From Candidozyma auris (lineage: Eukaryota > Ascomycota > Pichiomycetes > Serinales > Metschnikowiaceae): a stretch of 64,000 nt of DNA. A program made the translations under genes and the position numbers. The notes under the pieces were generated by a model, which had not been told where the DNA came from, did not search any database, and worked only from the letters and a program-made list of their open reading frames with translations. The stretch covers positions 434,001 through 498,000 of the forward strand of contig NC_072817.1 of the NCBI RefSeq assembly GCF_003013715.1. The letters run 5' to 3'. The stretch's first letter is position 1. Every line of letters starts with the position of its first letter. Below are positions 28,332-37,202 of the stretch, piece by piece.

Positions 28332-28673
28332 CTAATTGGGATGAGAAAATATGACCTTTGAGTTTTCCATATCCCAGGAGCACACACCTGGAACATATAG
28401 CTCACTTACACATGACACGACGGGTGCTTTGGAACTTAAAGCAGTAAAGGGTATTTTATTCCAACTCGTTTTTTTAATGAAGTTCTTTCTCGAAGGCCTC
28501 ACAGTCCACCTTCGGGTGCTGATGGTCAGGCTCAACGTCTTCAACGAAATGAAGGGCCTGGCAAGCGCCTGTTTCTGGTTGCAACCGTGGCTGATGTACA
28601 TGGAGCCGGTGACACCGTGAGATGCGCCGACGGCGGAATTCAAGCCGAAATATGGAATGGGGGCGCCATAAGA
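28332..28673 (-). pseudogene. In-frame continuation of the secreted protein beyond the TAA
   Basis: 113 codons in the same frame as the upstream gene, from SYGAPIPYFG to the final TAG. Composition is protein-like and continues the preceding domain's style. The TAA is followed by T, not by the CAA or CTA contexts known to favour readthrough in yeast, so decay seems likelier than regulated readthrough. Confidence 0.45.
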
Positions 28674-29249
28674 TTATTCCGGACCACCTTTTGCAGAGCC
28701 AGAGATCGTGATTCGAACCTCGGTTGTTGCCAGGCCCATTTCATCACTGAACTCCGTGCACTGGGCCAAGGGGTACTTGTGGGAAGTTTCGCTTTCATTG
28801 GTTTTGATCATAAACTCCTTGAAGAAAAATTCTCGTCCAAAAGTCTCTCTCCACGATTTTGAAGTAGAGTGTGGTCCTAGTGAAGTCTCGTCGAGCGCCT
28901 CAGGGTATATGATCAGACCCTGCTTCTCACAGATCACTTGCACGAGAGGATAGAACTGCAACACATGGTTCATTTGTGCTAGATTGAAATTGTCACAATC
29001 TTCGAGTCTCCAACGCCTTACCTGAGTAGCACTGGGCTTGACTTCATTCATTACTGTCGCCGCCAACCCAGCAACATTAGGCTTGTTGTCCACATTCTTT
29101 CCAGAATGCAAGGTTAGGAACAATGGGCTTGAACAATTAGATTTTAAAGGAATAGCTATGATCTTCTCATTGCTGGAGCCTTTCTCGCCGATGGCTGCTG
29201 AGAGGGCTGTAGAGACAGAGAGAAGCACAGATAGGAGGGAGATGAACAT
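28674..29249 (-). CDS. Putative secreted protein, possibly truncated by an in-frame TAA
   Basis: 191 aa to the first stop. A signal peptide is clear from the ATG at 29249 (MFISLLSVLLSVSTALSAA); an ATG at 29288 would add 13 residues ahead of it. The mature part has about five Cys and N-glycosylation sequons (NCS, NES) but no family I recognise. Translation meets TAA at 28676..28674 right after SGSAKGGPE. The same frame then stays open for 113 more codons, to a TAG at 28334..28332. That extension has a Gly/Ser-rich beginning (GLNSAVGASHGVTGS) and Cys residues typical of a secreted domain. The gene may therefore be a nonsense allele of a longer protein. Confidence 0.55.
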   Translation of the reverse strand: MFISLLSVLLSVSTALSAAIGEKGSSNEKIIAIPLKSNCSSPLFLTLHSGKNVDNKPNVAGLAATVMNEVKPSATQVRRWRLEDCDNFNLAQMNHVLQFYPLVQVICEKQGLIIYPEALDETSLGPHSTSKSWRETFGREFFFKEFMIKTNESETSHKYPLAQCTEFSDEMGLATTEVRITISGSAKGGPE

Positions 29250-29805
29250 GGTCTTCAAGTGATACTGGTGTCCTCCAACTTTGAACATCCCTTGAGTATC
29301 TACATAATTTGCAGTTTCCCGTACACTCAGACTGTCCTTTTGCTATAAGCTTCAATTGCCCATTTCTTAATCGCTGCTCTTGCCAATATTCAACCTGCCC
29401 TTCTTCGCATACACGAGCTACGCCTCAGCGGCGGAAGTTCCAACGACAGGTCATTAAAATGTCATGATGGCAAATATTAAATCTTGCATGATATTCTCAT
29501 TTTTTTTTTTTCTTATCGATTCGAATTTTCTGGAGGGGGACCAGTGGCCAATGATCGGGGATTTTGCAGCCATTTGCCTTCCCCAGAGCTGCTTAGCCGT
29601 GTGACCAGGAGTAAATACAGTCCACGCTCGTCGCAAAAACGACGCACATCATTAGCGAAAACTTCTGACACTTGATGCAGGATTTCTGGCACAAAGCTCT
29701 CATGTTGGTCGCAAAAAGAACGCAACGAAAAGTATAAAGGTGCGCCTGGATTCCCCCTCATATATTTCTACGCAAAACATCTTTTCTTAACGAATTTCAT
29801 CAAAA
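29250..29805. promoter_or_regulatory. Divergent region upstream of the metallothionein gene
   Basis: Contains a TATA box TATAAA at 29733-29738, 68 bases before the metallothionein ATG, and a T tract near 29502-29511. Sequences such as GGTCGCAAAAAGAACG recur loosely upstream, but I cannot assign a metal-response element with confidence. Confidence 0.5.
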
Positions 29806-29898
29806 ATGTCTCCCACTAACAACTGCCCATGCTCCTCATGCACTTGTTCTTCTTGCACCTGCTCTTCGGACTCTGGATGCAAGTGTTCTAAGCAGTAA
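29806..29898 (+). CDS. Small metallothionein
   Basis: A 30-aa ORF, MSPTNNCPCSSCTCSSC and so on, with 8 Cys arranged as C-P-C, C-T-C, C-T-C and C-K-C pairs separated by Ser-rich spacers, and no aromatic residues. This is the metallothionein pattern: Cys thiolates bind Cu(I), Zn or Cd in the cytosol. It is shorter than S. cerevisiae Cup1 and in the size range of the small Candida metallothioneins. The ATG follows an A-rich leader (ATCAAAAATG) and a TATA box lies 68 bases upstream, so it is probably a real, strongly inducible gene. No tandem duplicate is seen here. Confidence 0.88.
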   Translation: MSPTNNCPCSSCTCSSCTCSSDSGCKCSKQ

Positions 29899-30229
29899 GT
29901 GTGATGTCGTGTCTGATTTATGTTGACGTTCATCAAGAGTCTTCCATGCAGGTCTTAAACCGCTTAATTGAAGAAACAGTTAATTAGGGTTCAAATATCA
30001 ATATATAATCTACTGAAATTGCTGTGTAGACTATTCATTATTCAATTTATCCTCCTGATGTAGGCTATGTAACTTCTTGATTTCTTCAAACCTTTGAAAT
30101 TACTTTCACCCTCACTTCGCCTGCATATAAGCATGTCACAAGTAGCGAAGTAATTTCGCTTACAATTCGTTCTGCATATAGTATGGCTTGACTTGACTTA
30201 TTGCCTCCATCAACATCTCCCGATCAAAA
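29899..30229. other. Intergenic region between the metallothionein gene and tRNA-Arg
   Basis: AT-rich, no coding frame. Presumably carries the metallothionein 3' end. Confidence 0.45.
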
Positions 30230-30302
30230 GCCTGCGTGGCGTAATGGTTAGCGCATTTGACTTCTAATCAAAAGATTCCGGGTTCGAGTCCCGGCGTGGG
30301 TT
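30230..30302 (+). tRNA. tRNA-Arg (anticodon TCT)
   Basis: Full cloverleaf without intron. Acceptor GCCTGCG (30230-30236) pairs with CGTGGGT (30295-30301), using G-U pairs as the S. cerevisiae homologue does. Anticodon stem TTTGA/TCAAA with loop CTTCTAA gives TCT at 30263-30265. T arm CCGGG-TTCGAGT-CCCGG. Decodes AGA. Confidence 0.95.
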
Positions 30303-30308
30303 CTATCC

Positions 30309-30319
30309 TTTTTTTTTTA
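30309..30319 (+). terminator. Pol III T-run terminator of tRNA-Arg
   Basis: A run of about ten T residues starts a few bases downstream of the tRNA. Confidence 0.75.
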
Positions 30320-30385
30320 TTTCATCTTTCATCAAAACTTATGCATTTATGAATCTCTATTAAAGCATATCTTTATACTCTTTCT

Positions 30386-31846
30386 CTAAAATTGAAAATC
30401 GGATACAGTGCTTGAACTATCCGATCTCAAGTCATCGACCCCTCTCTCAAATTCATTTTTCGTGAGTACGTGCTTATCACTTACACTCTCTGAAGGAATA
30501 GCAGTTTCAATAAACTCAAAAGAGCCCTGATCCGAGAAAGAGTCAGTTTTTGAGTAACCGTCACTTCCAGAGGAAATGGCATCATCATCCTCATCTTCAC
30601 TTGTGACTGGCGAGTTGAAAAATGTCTGCTCTGCGGTGATGATAGCCCTGACTTTGGCTGGGAGTCTGTCTGGACGGTAAAATCTAAGATCCACCCTACC
30701 CACGAGGTAGAGAACATTAATGAATGCCTCGAACCCACCGTAGATAACGATTAAGAGTCGGTAGTCACATACCCAGCTGCTATCGTAGTTCGTTTTGTTT
30801 TGAAAAATGGTGATACTCCGAAATAGAGCCCCAACGAAAATTAAAATAGTGCTCACTGATACAATGAGTAAGGACTTGTTATGTTTGAGCACACCTCTTT
30901 GATTTGTAAGACCCTCCACCATATTATAGTGGTGATGAGTAGCGGCGATCACACGAATGGCATGTCTGTGATTGGAGTTCCGCTTCATGAACGTCTCCTC
31001 TGCCTCTCGGGCGGCATTTTTCTTCACAAAGTAGAAAGGACTGAAGGACTCAATCCACCACGGTTGGTAGGTATACAAGTTCTCGTCTTTTCTAGTTGGT
31101 TGAAAGAAGTATGCCAACCCAAGCAACGAGATGGATGTTAGGGAATATAAAATGATAAGTACCGAAGAAACCATGTTGACTTGCTTCCACAGCTCATATG
31201 CCAGTATGCTTAAGAAATGAATAAATGGCACAAAAGCAGCAGGAATAGTCATTGCAATAACTAGTAAGACGACTCCGTAGAGTGTGAGCATGACCCCCCA
31301 GAAGAGCCTTCTGGAACCACCAACAGGGTGTCTCCAAGTAAAGATTCTTTGGGCAAGAATCAAGTTGAATGTGACAAGAATAACCGACGGAAGGATTAAA
31401 AACAACTCACTGGTCAAAGCGGCGGGAACATTCGGCACATTCTTGACCCATACGATTCTCAAAGCGAATCCCAAGATTCGAAGAACACAATTCCAGCTCC
31501 AGATGATTGAAATCCAAAAGTAGTGTCCTCTAGAGTAATTCAAAGCAAATACCAAAGCATGAGCAATGGCTAGCACGCTAAATAGGCCGACCATAATCGC
31601 ACTAGGCACAATATCCCTTTCCCTGGGGAATCCGCCAAACAAATTCATCTGTGCCGCTATAGCAAATTTCATCAATTGAGGTGATATTTCGTGGCCTATT
31701 AGGTTTCTTGTGTAAACAATAAGAGGCATGATTCCCGTTCCACTAGCAGGGTGGTTGAGAAAGTACCGAAAGACCATGAAGGTCCCCTCAACCATCGTAA
31801 ACTTCGAGAAGTCAGAGGGGTCTGTTGCAAATTCATCAGGTGGCAT
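30386..31846 (-). CDS. Seven-TM fungal membrane protein, array copy C (DUF3112-like)
   Basis: 486 aa, third member of a three-gene tandem array. An N-terminal region of about 75 residues precedes seven predicted TM helices. Between TM3 and TM4 is NLILAQRIFTWRHPVGGSR. A long loop after TM5 carries ENLYTYQPWWIESFSPFYF and HRHAIRVIAATHHHYN. After TM7 comes VGRVDLRFYRPD and an acidic, Ser-rich cytoplasmic-type tail ending DFQF. The topology and the basic loop recall the uncharacterised fungal DUF3112 family; this assignment is from memory. Role unknown; a receptor- or transporter-like membrane protein is possible. Confidence 0.8.
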   Translation of the reverse strand: MPPDEFATDPSDFSKFTMVEGTFMVFRYFLNHPASGTGIMPLIVYTRNLIGHEISPQLMKFAIAAQMNLFGGFPRERDIVPSAIMVGLFSVLAIAHALVFALNYSRGHYFWISIIWSWNCVLRILGFALRIVWVKNVPNVPAALTSELFLILPSVILVTFNLILAQRIFTWRHPVGGSRRLFWGVMLTLYGVVLLVIAMTIPAAFVPFIHFLSILAYELWKQVNMVSSVLIILYSLTSISLLGLAYFFQPTRKDENLYTYQPWWIESFSPFYFVKKNAAREAEETFMKRNSNHRHAIRVIAATHHHYNMVEGLTNQRGVLKHNKSLLIVSVSTILIFVGALFRSITIFQNKTNYDSSWVCDYRLLIVIYGGFEAFINVLYLVGRVDLRFYRPDRLPAKVRAIITAEQTFFNSPVTSEDEDDDAISSGSDGYSKTDSFSDQGSFEFIETAIPSESVSDKHVLTKNEFERGVDDLRSDSSSTVSDFQF

Positions 31847-32404
31847 TAGAAAATTTCGAAAATATTGAAGCCAGGGTATACGCCTACTACAAAGTGAAGG
31901 GCATCTACAGTTCTATATATCCGGCCGTTGGACGCCCATTTTCTGCTATACATCCGGGCATTAACCTCGACACAAAGGGCCTCGACGGATATAACGCATC
32001 TTGGTTTGTGAGGAAATGTGGCTTTGTTCCAACGGCGCTGGGCTTTTTACAATGAGCGGAAAAATCCCGGGGATACAATACGTAGTCCAGTTGCTCGTGA
32101 AATGGTAAGGGTTTGATTGACATACATAAATCATTCGGCAGAAAACCTCAAACTAAGAAATGAATCACCTTTCGATATACCTCGGGCCAGTCGAAACACA
32201 ACCCATGATTATGCGGAGTAATGTCAAGATAATCTAAACCTTCAAGTTAACGGCTTGTATTCGAGACCAATGCAAGGGCTCTTTTGGGAGTCAAATTCCT
32301 GTATATGCAAGATATAATTTGCCTATTTCGGTAATTCTCGAGAAGGTAAACAGCTTACGATACAGCTTATAGCAGAAAATAAGTATTAATTGGCAAATAC
32401 CTTT
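31847..32404. promoter_or_regulatory. Intergenic region between array copies B and C
   Basis: 558 bases: promoter of copy C and 3' end of copy B. No other gene is recognised. Confidence 0.45.
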
Positions 32405-33873
32405 TTAGAAGTGGAACATAGACTCGTCATCATCAGCATCCTCAAGATGTTTGACATCTCTCTTTTTTTCTGGCTTCTCCAGTGGAAACTGGAATGACAG
32501 ACTGTCTGTCGTCTTCCTGTCGTCATCGACATCGTCGGTCGGGTATGGAGGCTCAACCTTGTCGTAAGATAAGGGCAGATCGGATGTATAGGCCTTTGAG
32601 ACATTTGAAGCGCTTCCTTCTGTGCTCGAACGTGGGGTATAAATATCTTCCTCGTCGCTCTCCTCGGACTCGGATGGATAGAAGCTTTGCTCTGCAGTAA
32701 TGATGGCTCTCACTTGAGGAGGCAAGATGTCTGGTCTGTAGAATCTCAAATCGACTCTTCCAATAAGATAAATTAAGTTGACAATAGTTTCGAGAACACC
32801 CCACACGATGTATCCGATGATAGGTTTCGAAATTAAATTCTCATATCTCTTCCATTTGAACTGGAAAAGTACAATACATCGTAAGATTGCTCCAACCAAA
32901 ATCAAGGCAGTTGTAGCCACGATCATGAACATAGAAACGTTATGAGTCAAACTACCTCTTTCGTTCGTGAGACCCTCCACTTGATTGAAAAGGTGGTGAG
33001 TAGCAGCGATGACTCGAATTGCGTGTCTATGGTTGTGATTACGTCTCATGAATGTCATTTCTGCTCTCTGTGCTGCACCTTTCTCGACGAAGTATGTTGG
33101 AGCAAACGATTTGATCCACCTGGCTGGTAAGTGTAAAGATTCTCATCCTTCGTCGTTGGAGGAAATAGATAGGATAAGGCAAGCAAGGAAACCGATGTCA
33201 TAACATAAAGAATGACAATAATACCACACGCCTGGTTCACTTTAGCCCATTTCTCATAGGAGGCATAACTTACGTAGTAAAGGTAGGGGACCAAAGAAGC
33301 AGTGACGATAATGGCAATGAACACAAATACTAATGCATACATTCCCAACATGATTCCCCAGAAAAGCCATCTGGAACCACCCACAGGATGACGCCATGTG
33401 AACAACCGCTGCGTCAATATCAAGTTAAGCGAGACGATCAAGTAGGCCGGCACAATTTGCAAAACTTCACAAGACAAACCTATATTGATCTGCAATATAT
33501 CTGTACTCCAGTAGGCTCTCATTGCGTATGCTGGGACTTTCATGAGCCCATAAATAATAAATCCGATCTGTACCCAGAAATAGTGTCCTCGGAAGAAGTT
33601 TGTGAAAAATATTGCAGTATGACATAGCAATAACACAAAGAATATTACGGTGAAGGCAATTGATGGAGCCATATCCCACCTTGTGGGGTAACCACCCATC
33701 AAAACGTTTTGCACACCAATGTTGTACTGAATGAGAATATCAGGTAACTGATCACCTAAAAGGTTTTGCCCTATCTTGATAATTTTGCTGATACCTGTTC
33801 CTGGCGCACCTCCGTTGGAAATAGCCCCGAGAAATTTCATAAGCCCACCCGTGGGCGAATCATCATAGTTCAT
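32405..33873 (-). pseudogene. Seven-TM array copy B, disrupted by a one-base deletion
   Basis: The ATG at 33873 opens a frame homologous to the neighbouring paralogues up to ENLYTYQP, then runs out of frame to a stop at 33057..33055. The remainder (33120..32405) continues the homology in another frame, through HRHAIRVIAATHH and VGRVDLRFYRPD to the tail ending MFHF. Comparing with copy A (CCACCATGGCTGG) shows a single missing A between 33120 and 33121 (CCACCTGGCTGG). Apart from this, about 489 codons are open, so the lesion is very recent or is a sequence error. As it stands the product is 272 aa with five TM helices. Confidence 0.85.
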
Positions 33874-34370
33874 GGTGGAATTAAGTAACTTTGCTTGCTC
33901 AGAATTGTCGTTATACAGTGCAAGGTGGAAAGCTTTTAATCAATAAGTATAGGTTTGAAATGAAGATTGAAAGTTTTTTATCGATGATGAAAAGGTTCAC
34001 ACTTGGTCAACGATATGTTCTGCAAAGATGAAATGAAAGCTGCCCGAGCAGCTGCTATATAAGAAACTCTACATCTCCTCTCCTCATCCCCTCCCGTCGA
34101 AGATTTTCACGATACTGCTTAACACCTTTTTTGGCTAGCGAGGGGTAGCCGAAACCAAACAAAAAAAAATAGATAATGAATAAGTAGCATAGGAATTCAA
34201 CTTTTTGCTTGATTTGGTAAAGATAGAGTGCACACAAGCTGCAGCCGGTTACTGATAGGAACATGTGCTTGTTCTCATGCAGAGTACATTGGCGAGGACA
34301 CAGGTGACCAAATTAGGACAGTGATTTTTTTCTTCTTTTCTTGTAGCTCTAAAATAACCATTAACTCATT
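33874..34370. promoter_or_regulatory. Intergenic region upstream of array copy B
   Basis: 497 bases with promoter-like AT content. No coding frame or clear repeat until the 133-bp units begin at 34371. Confidence 0.45.
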
Positions 34371-34769
34371 ATAGAAAAAGCATCCATTATAACACTTGAT
34401 GTTGATGCTCATAAAACTAAAAACGGAACTCCTCATCATCATCGGACTCGAGCTCTTTTGCATTCTTCACGAAGCCTTCCTTTTGGACGTTAGGCGTCAA
34501 ATCATAGAAAAGGCATCCATTATAACACTTGATGTTGATGCTCATAAAACTAAAAACGGAACTCCTCATCATCATCGGACTCGAGCTCTTTTGCATTCTT
34601 CACGAAGCCTTCCTTTTGGACGTTAGGCGTCAAATCATAGAAAAGGCATCCATTATAACACTTGATGTTGATGCTCATAAAACTAAAAACGGAACTCCTC
34701 ATCATCATCGGACTCGAGCTCTTTTGCATTCTTCACGAAGCCTTCCTTTTGGACGTTAGGCGTCAAATC
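34371..34769. repeat. 133-bp tandem repeat, three copies, spanning the 3' end of array copy A
   Basis: Units at 34371-34503, 34504-34636 and 34637-34769. They are identical except that the first reads AAAAAGCATCC where the others read AAAAGGCATCC. Each unit holds 46 bp of 3' flank plus 87 bp encoding the last 28 residues and stop of copy A. Only the third unit is joined to the gene; the other two lie downstream of its stop. Confidence 0.96.
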
Positions 34770-36065
34770 AAAACCTTCGCTCGATTCGGTATCAGAAATC
34801 TCTTCTTCCGAAGAGTACTGATCAAACTCACTGCTAGCATCACTCTGCTCGATCGACTGTTGGGCTGTGATGATGGCCCTGACCTTGGCTGGCAAGATAT
34901 CAGGTCTGTAGAAGCGCAAGTCGACTCTTCCGACAATGTAAAGCACATTGATGATGACTTCTAACAAACCCCATAAAATGTACATAGCGACTGGATCGCA
35001 GAGCCGACTTTGCTCGCGTGTATAGCGATCTTGAAAGCAAACAATGAGTCGACACAAAGAGCCCACGAAGATGAAAAGAGTGGTGATTGCAATCAATCCC
35101 AAAGACCAGTTATGAGACAAATCACCACGCTGGTTTGTGAGACCCTCCACCATGTTGTAGTGATGATGTGTGGCCGCAATAACACGAATGGCATGTCTAT
35201 GATTATGATTTCTCTTCATGAAGGTTTCTTCAGCTTCGTAGACTGCTCCTTTTTTCACAAAGTAGAATGGACTAAACGACTCAATCCACCATGGCTGGTA
35301 AGTGTATAAGTTTTCATCCTTTCTCGTAGGCTTGAAGAAGTATGCAAGACCAATCAAGGAAATAGCAGTCAAAGAATACGCAAGAATCAAAACTGCTGAT
35401 GCCTGCACCACCTTTTTGTACGACAGATAAACACCCTCCGAAAGGAAATAAATGTATGGAATGGCTGCACAAGCAATCGTCATTCCAATGATAGCTAAAA
35501 CAAAGATATACAATGTGATCATAAAGCCCCAGAACAATTTCCTGGAACCACCCACAGGGTGTCGCCAGGTGAAAATACGTTGGGCTAAAATCAAGTTTAG
35601 AGAAACCAACACAATGGAAGGAAGGATCAAGAGGACTTCACTGGCGATACCAGTAGGAACTCGAGTAACATCTTTTCCGAAAGGGATTCTGAGACCAAAG
35701 CCAATACACCGAAGTATACAGTAGAACACCCATCCAATTGAAACCCAAAAGAAGTGGTGTCTTGAGCAGTTTATGATGAAGATTCCCAAATGAACGAATA
35801 ATAGTACAGCAAAAGCAGCAACGAAGATTGCACTTGGCACGACGTCCGTATCTGTTGGATAGCTACCTATCAAGTTGATCTGGTAGCCAACCTGGTATTT
35901 TAGAAATTCGATCGGAAGCTCACTTCCGAGTAAATTGTGACCTTGATTAGCCAATCTCTCGATACCAGTGCCGAGCGCTGGATAATTATTGAGGTACCGT
36001 AAAAGGTCCATCAACCCAGCGGTCGCCCCTGTGTAATCGTAGTTTGTGGTTGACTGAACGACCAT
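34683..36065 (-). CDS. Seven-TM fungal membrane protein, array copy A (DUF3112-like)
   Basis: 460 aa, intact, first in transcription order of the tandem array. Predicted TM helices lie at about 76-97, 105-127, 142-164, 180-210, 222-244, 323-345 and 362-382. The conserved blocks shared with copies B and C are NLILAQRIFTWRHPVGGSR, ENLYTYQPWWIESFSPFYF, HRHAIRVIAATHHHYN and VGRVDLRFYRPDILPAKV. The tail is very acidic and ends EFRF. The last 28 codons and the stop belong to a 133-bp unit that is repeated twice more downstream. No function can be assigned from sequence. Confidence 0.85.
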   Translation of the reverse strand: MVVQSTTNYDYTGATAGLMDLLRYLNNYPALGTGIERLANQGHNLLGSELPIEFLKYQVGYQINLIGSYPTDTDVVPSAIFVAAFAVLLFVHLGIFIINCSRHHFFWVSIGWVFYCILRCIGFGLRIPFGKDVTRVPTGIASEVLLILPSIVLVSLNLILAQRIFTWRHPVGGSRKLFWGFMITLYIFVLAIIGMTIACAAIPYIYFLSEGVYLSYKKVVQASAVLILAYSLTAISLIGLAYFFKPTRKDENLYTYQPWWIESFSPFYFVKKGAVYEAEETFMKRNHNHRHAIRVIAATHHHYNMVEGLTNQRGDLSHNWSLGLIAITTLFIFVGSLCRLIVCFQDRYTREQSRLCDPVAMYILWGLLEVIINVLYIVGRVDLRFYRPDILPAKVRAIITAQQSIEQSDASSEFDQYSSEEEISDTESSEGFDLTPNVQKEGFVKNAKELESDDDEEFRF

Positions 36066-36741
36066 TGCTTTGACGGGGTATTACTCTTTGCGTCAGAACA
36101 ATAATGGGCCACAAAGGAGTGTGCTTTTTCAAAGCCGTAACAAATTGAGGTAAAAAAGTGGAGGCAATCTTATTATCAGATGTCAGGGAATCGATCAATT
36201 TAATACATGTACCCATCCCTTTGTCTTCCTCGCCCAGTCTTTGCCTATTGGGGCAAATGGGGTAGGAAACTTCCTGTTTTAGAAGGCCGTAACTGAACAC
36301 GAAGAAGCATCACAATAGATTTCCCAAATAGGAAGTTATATAGTGCTGTATATGCACGGTATTTGATTATGTACAGGCCCACACATTGATGATGTTAGTA
36401 TTTTGATACTTCGTTAAACACACTCGAGAATGCTTGACATTTTAGTAGCCATACAGCTTGAAATCCTTGGGGCTCGTATTCGTGGAACTAACTTGAGTTT
36501 ATACAGTGGGGTGCTACCGATTCGTCTATATGCAAGACAGCATTCACTGAAATTGTCTTAGACAGTTAGTATTCACAAATTGAGATATATAAATTTCAGA
36601 AATCACAGCTCTACTCTGCAGATTCAAAAAAGGGCTCAGCTGATGCGTTTCTAGGGTGTTGTAAAAAAGAAGATATCACGTGACTCTTCACCACAATCTC
36701 GAATTATCTCAAACTCTTTGTTATGCCTTTAACTTTTTAAC
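36066..36741. promoter_or_regulatory. Divergent region between the seven-TM array and CTF8
   Basis: 676 bases. A CACGTG lies at 36676-36681, 61 bases before the CTF8 ATG. On the minus strand a TACTAAC (36400..36394) could be a branch point of a leader intron for copy A, but no matching donor is clear. Confidence 0.4.
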
Positions 36742-37179
36742 ATGCCCTCGACGGAGATTGACTTTACTCCAGCAAAGGATGCTCTTGACAACAGTGAGGT
36801 ATTTGAAAGTGATGGACGTTGTATCGTATCATCTTCCCAAGGTCTTCTTCTTTTGGACATTCAAGGTGAGTTGAGTCTACCAGAAGAAGAATATCCTGTC
36901 GCGACACCAACGGGCTGCGAATACATCAGCGTCGATAAGATCTACAAGGCAGTGAAATTTGGGTATTTAGAGTTCGATGAAATAAATAAGCTGAGAGTCA
37001 CACTAATCATAGGCAAATCTCAAAGATTGCTCGGAAAAATTGAGGACCTTCCGAAACCTATGGGTGTTCTCAGAGTGCCGGTTTCCAAGCAGGACGAGCA
37101 GAATACTGAGTCGGTCGAAATTCTAGACGTGATATATAAGAAGCTTCTATTTGATATGCGTCCCCTACCTATAATGTGA
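36742..37179 (+). CDS. CTF8: Ctf8, subunit of the alternative clamp loader
   Basis: Part of the Ctf18-Dcc1-Ctf8 RFC complex, which acts on PCNA and is needed for sister-chromatid cohesion. 145 aa. Visible Ctf8 marks are the N-terminus MPSTEIDF, GLLLLDIQGELSLPEEE, the central FGYLEFDE, IGKSQRLLGKIEDLPKPMGVL, and the terminal RPLPIM, which is identical in S. cerevisiae Ctf8. Convergent with the following gene (23 bp). Confidence 0.93.
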   Translation: MPSTEIDFTPAKDALDNSEVFESDGRCIVSSSQGLLLLDIQGELSLPEEEYPVATPTGCEYISVDKIYKAVKFGYLEFDEINKLRVTLIIGKSQRLLGKIEDLPKPMGVLRVPVSKQDEQNTESVEILDVIYKKLLFDMRPLPIM

Positions 37180-37202
37180 GCTTTCAAAAGGCTTTTGTGC
37201 TT

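Noticed and set aside
28700..28725. tRNA B-box-like GGTTCGAATC on the minus strand
   Set aside because: The flanking bases cannot form a T stem, and the site lies inside the secreted-protein gene.
29894..29899. GTAAGT donor-like site overlapping the metallothionein stop codon
   Set aside because: No branch point follows at a suitable distance, and a second exon would add no Cys residues.
34396..34964. Three overlapping plus-strand ORFs starting MMLMLIKLKTELL
   Set aside because: They are the antisense of the 133-bp repeats at the end of array copy A, repeated because the DNA is repeated.
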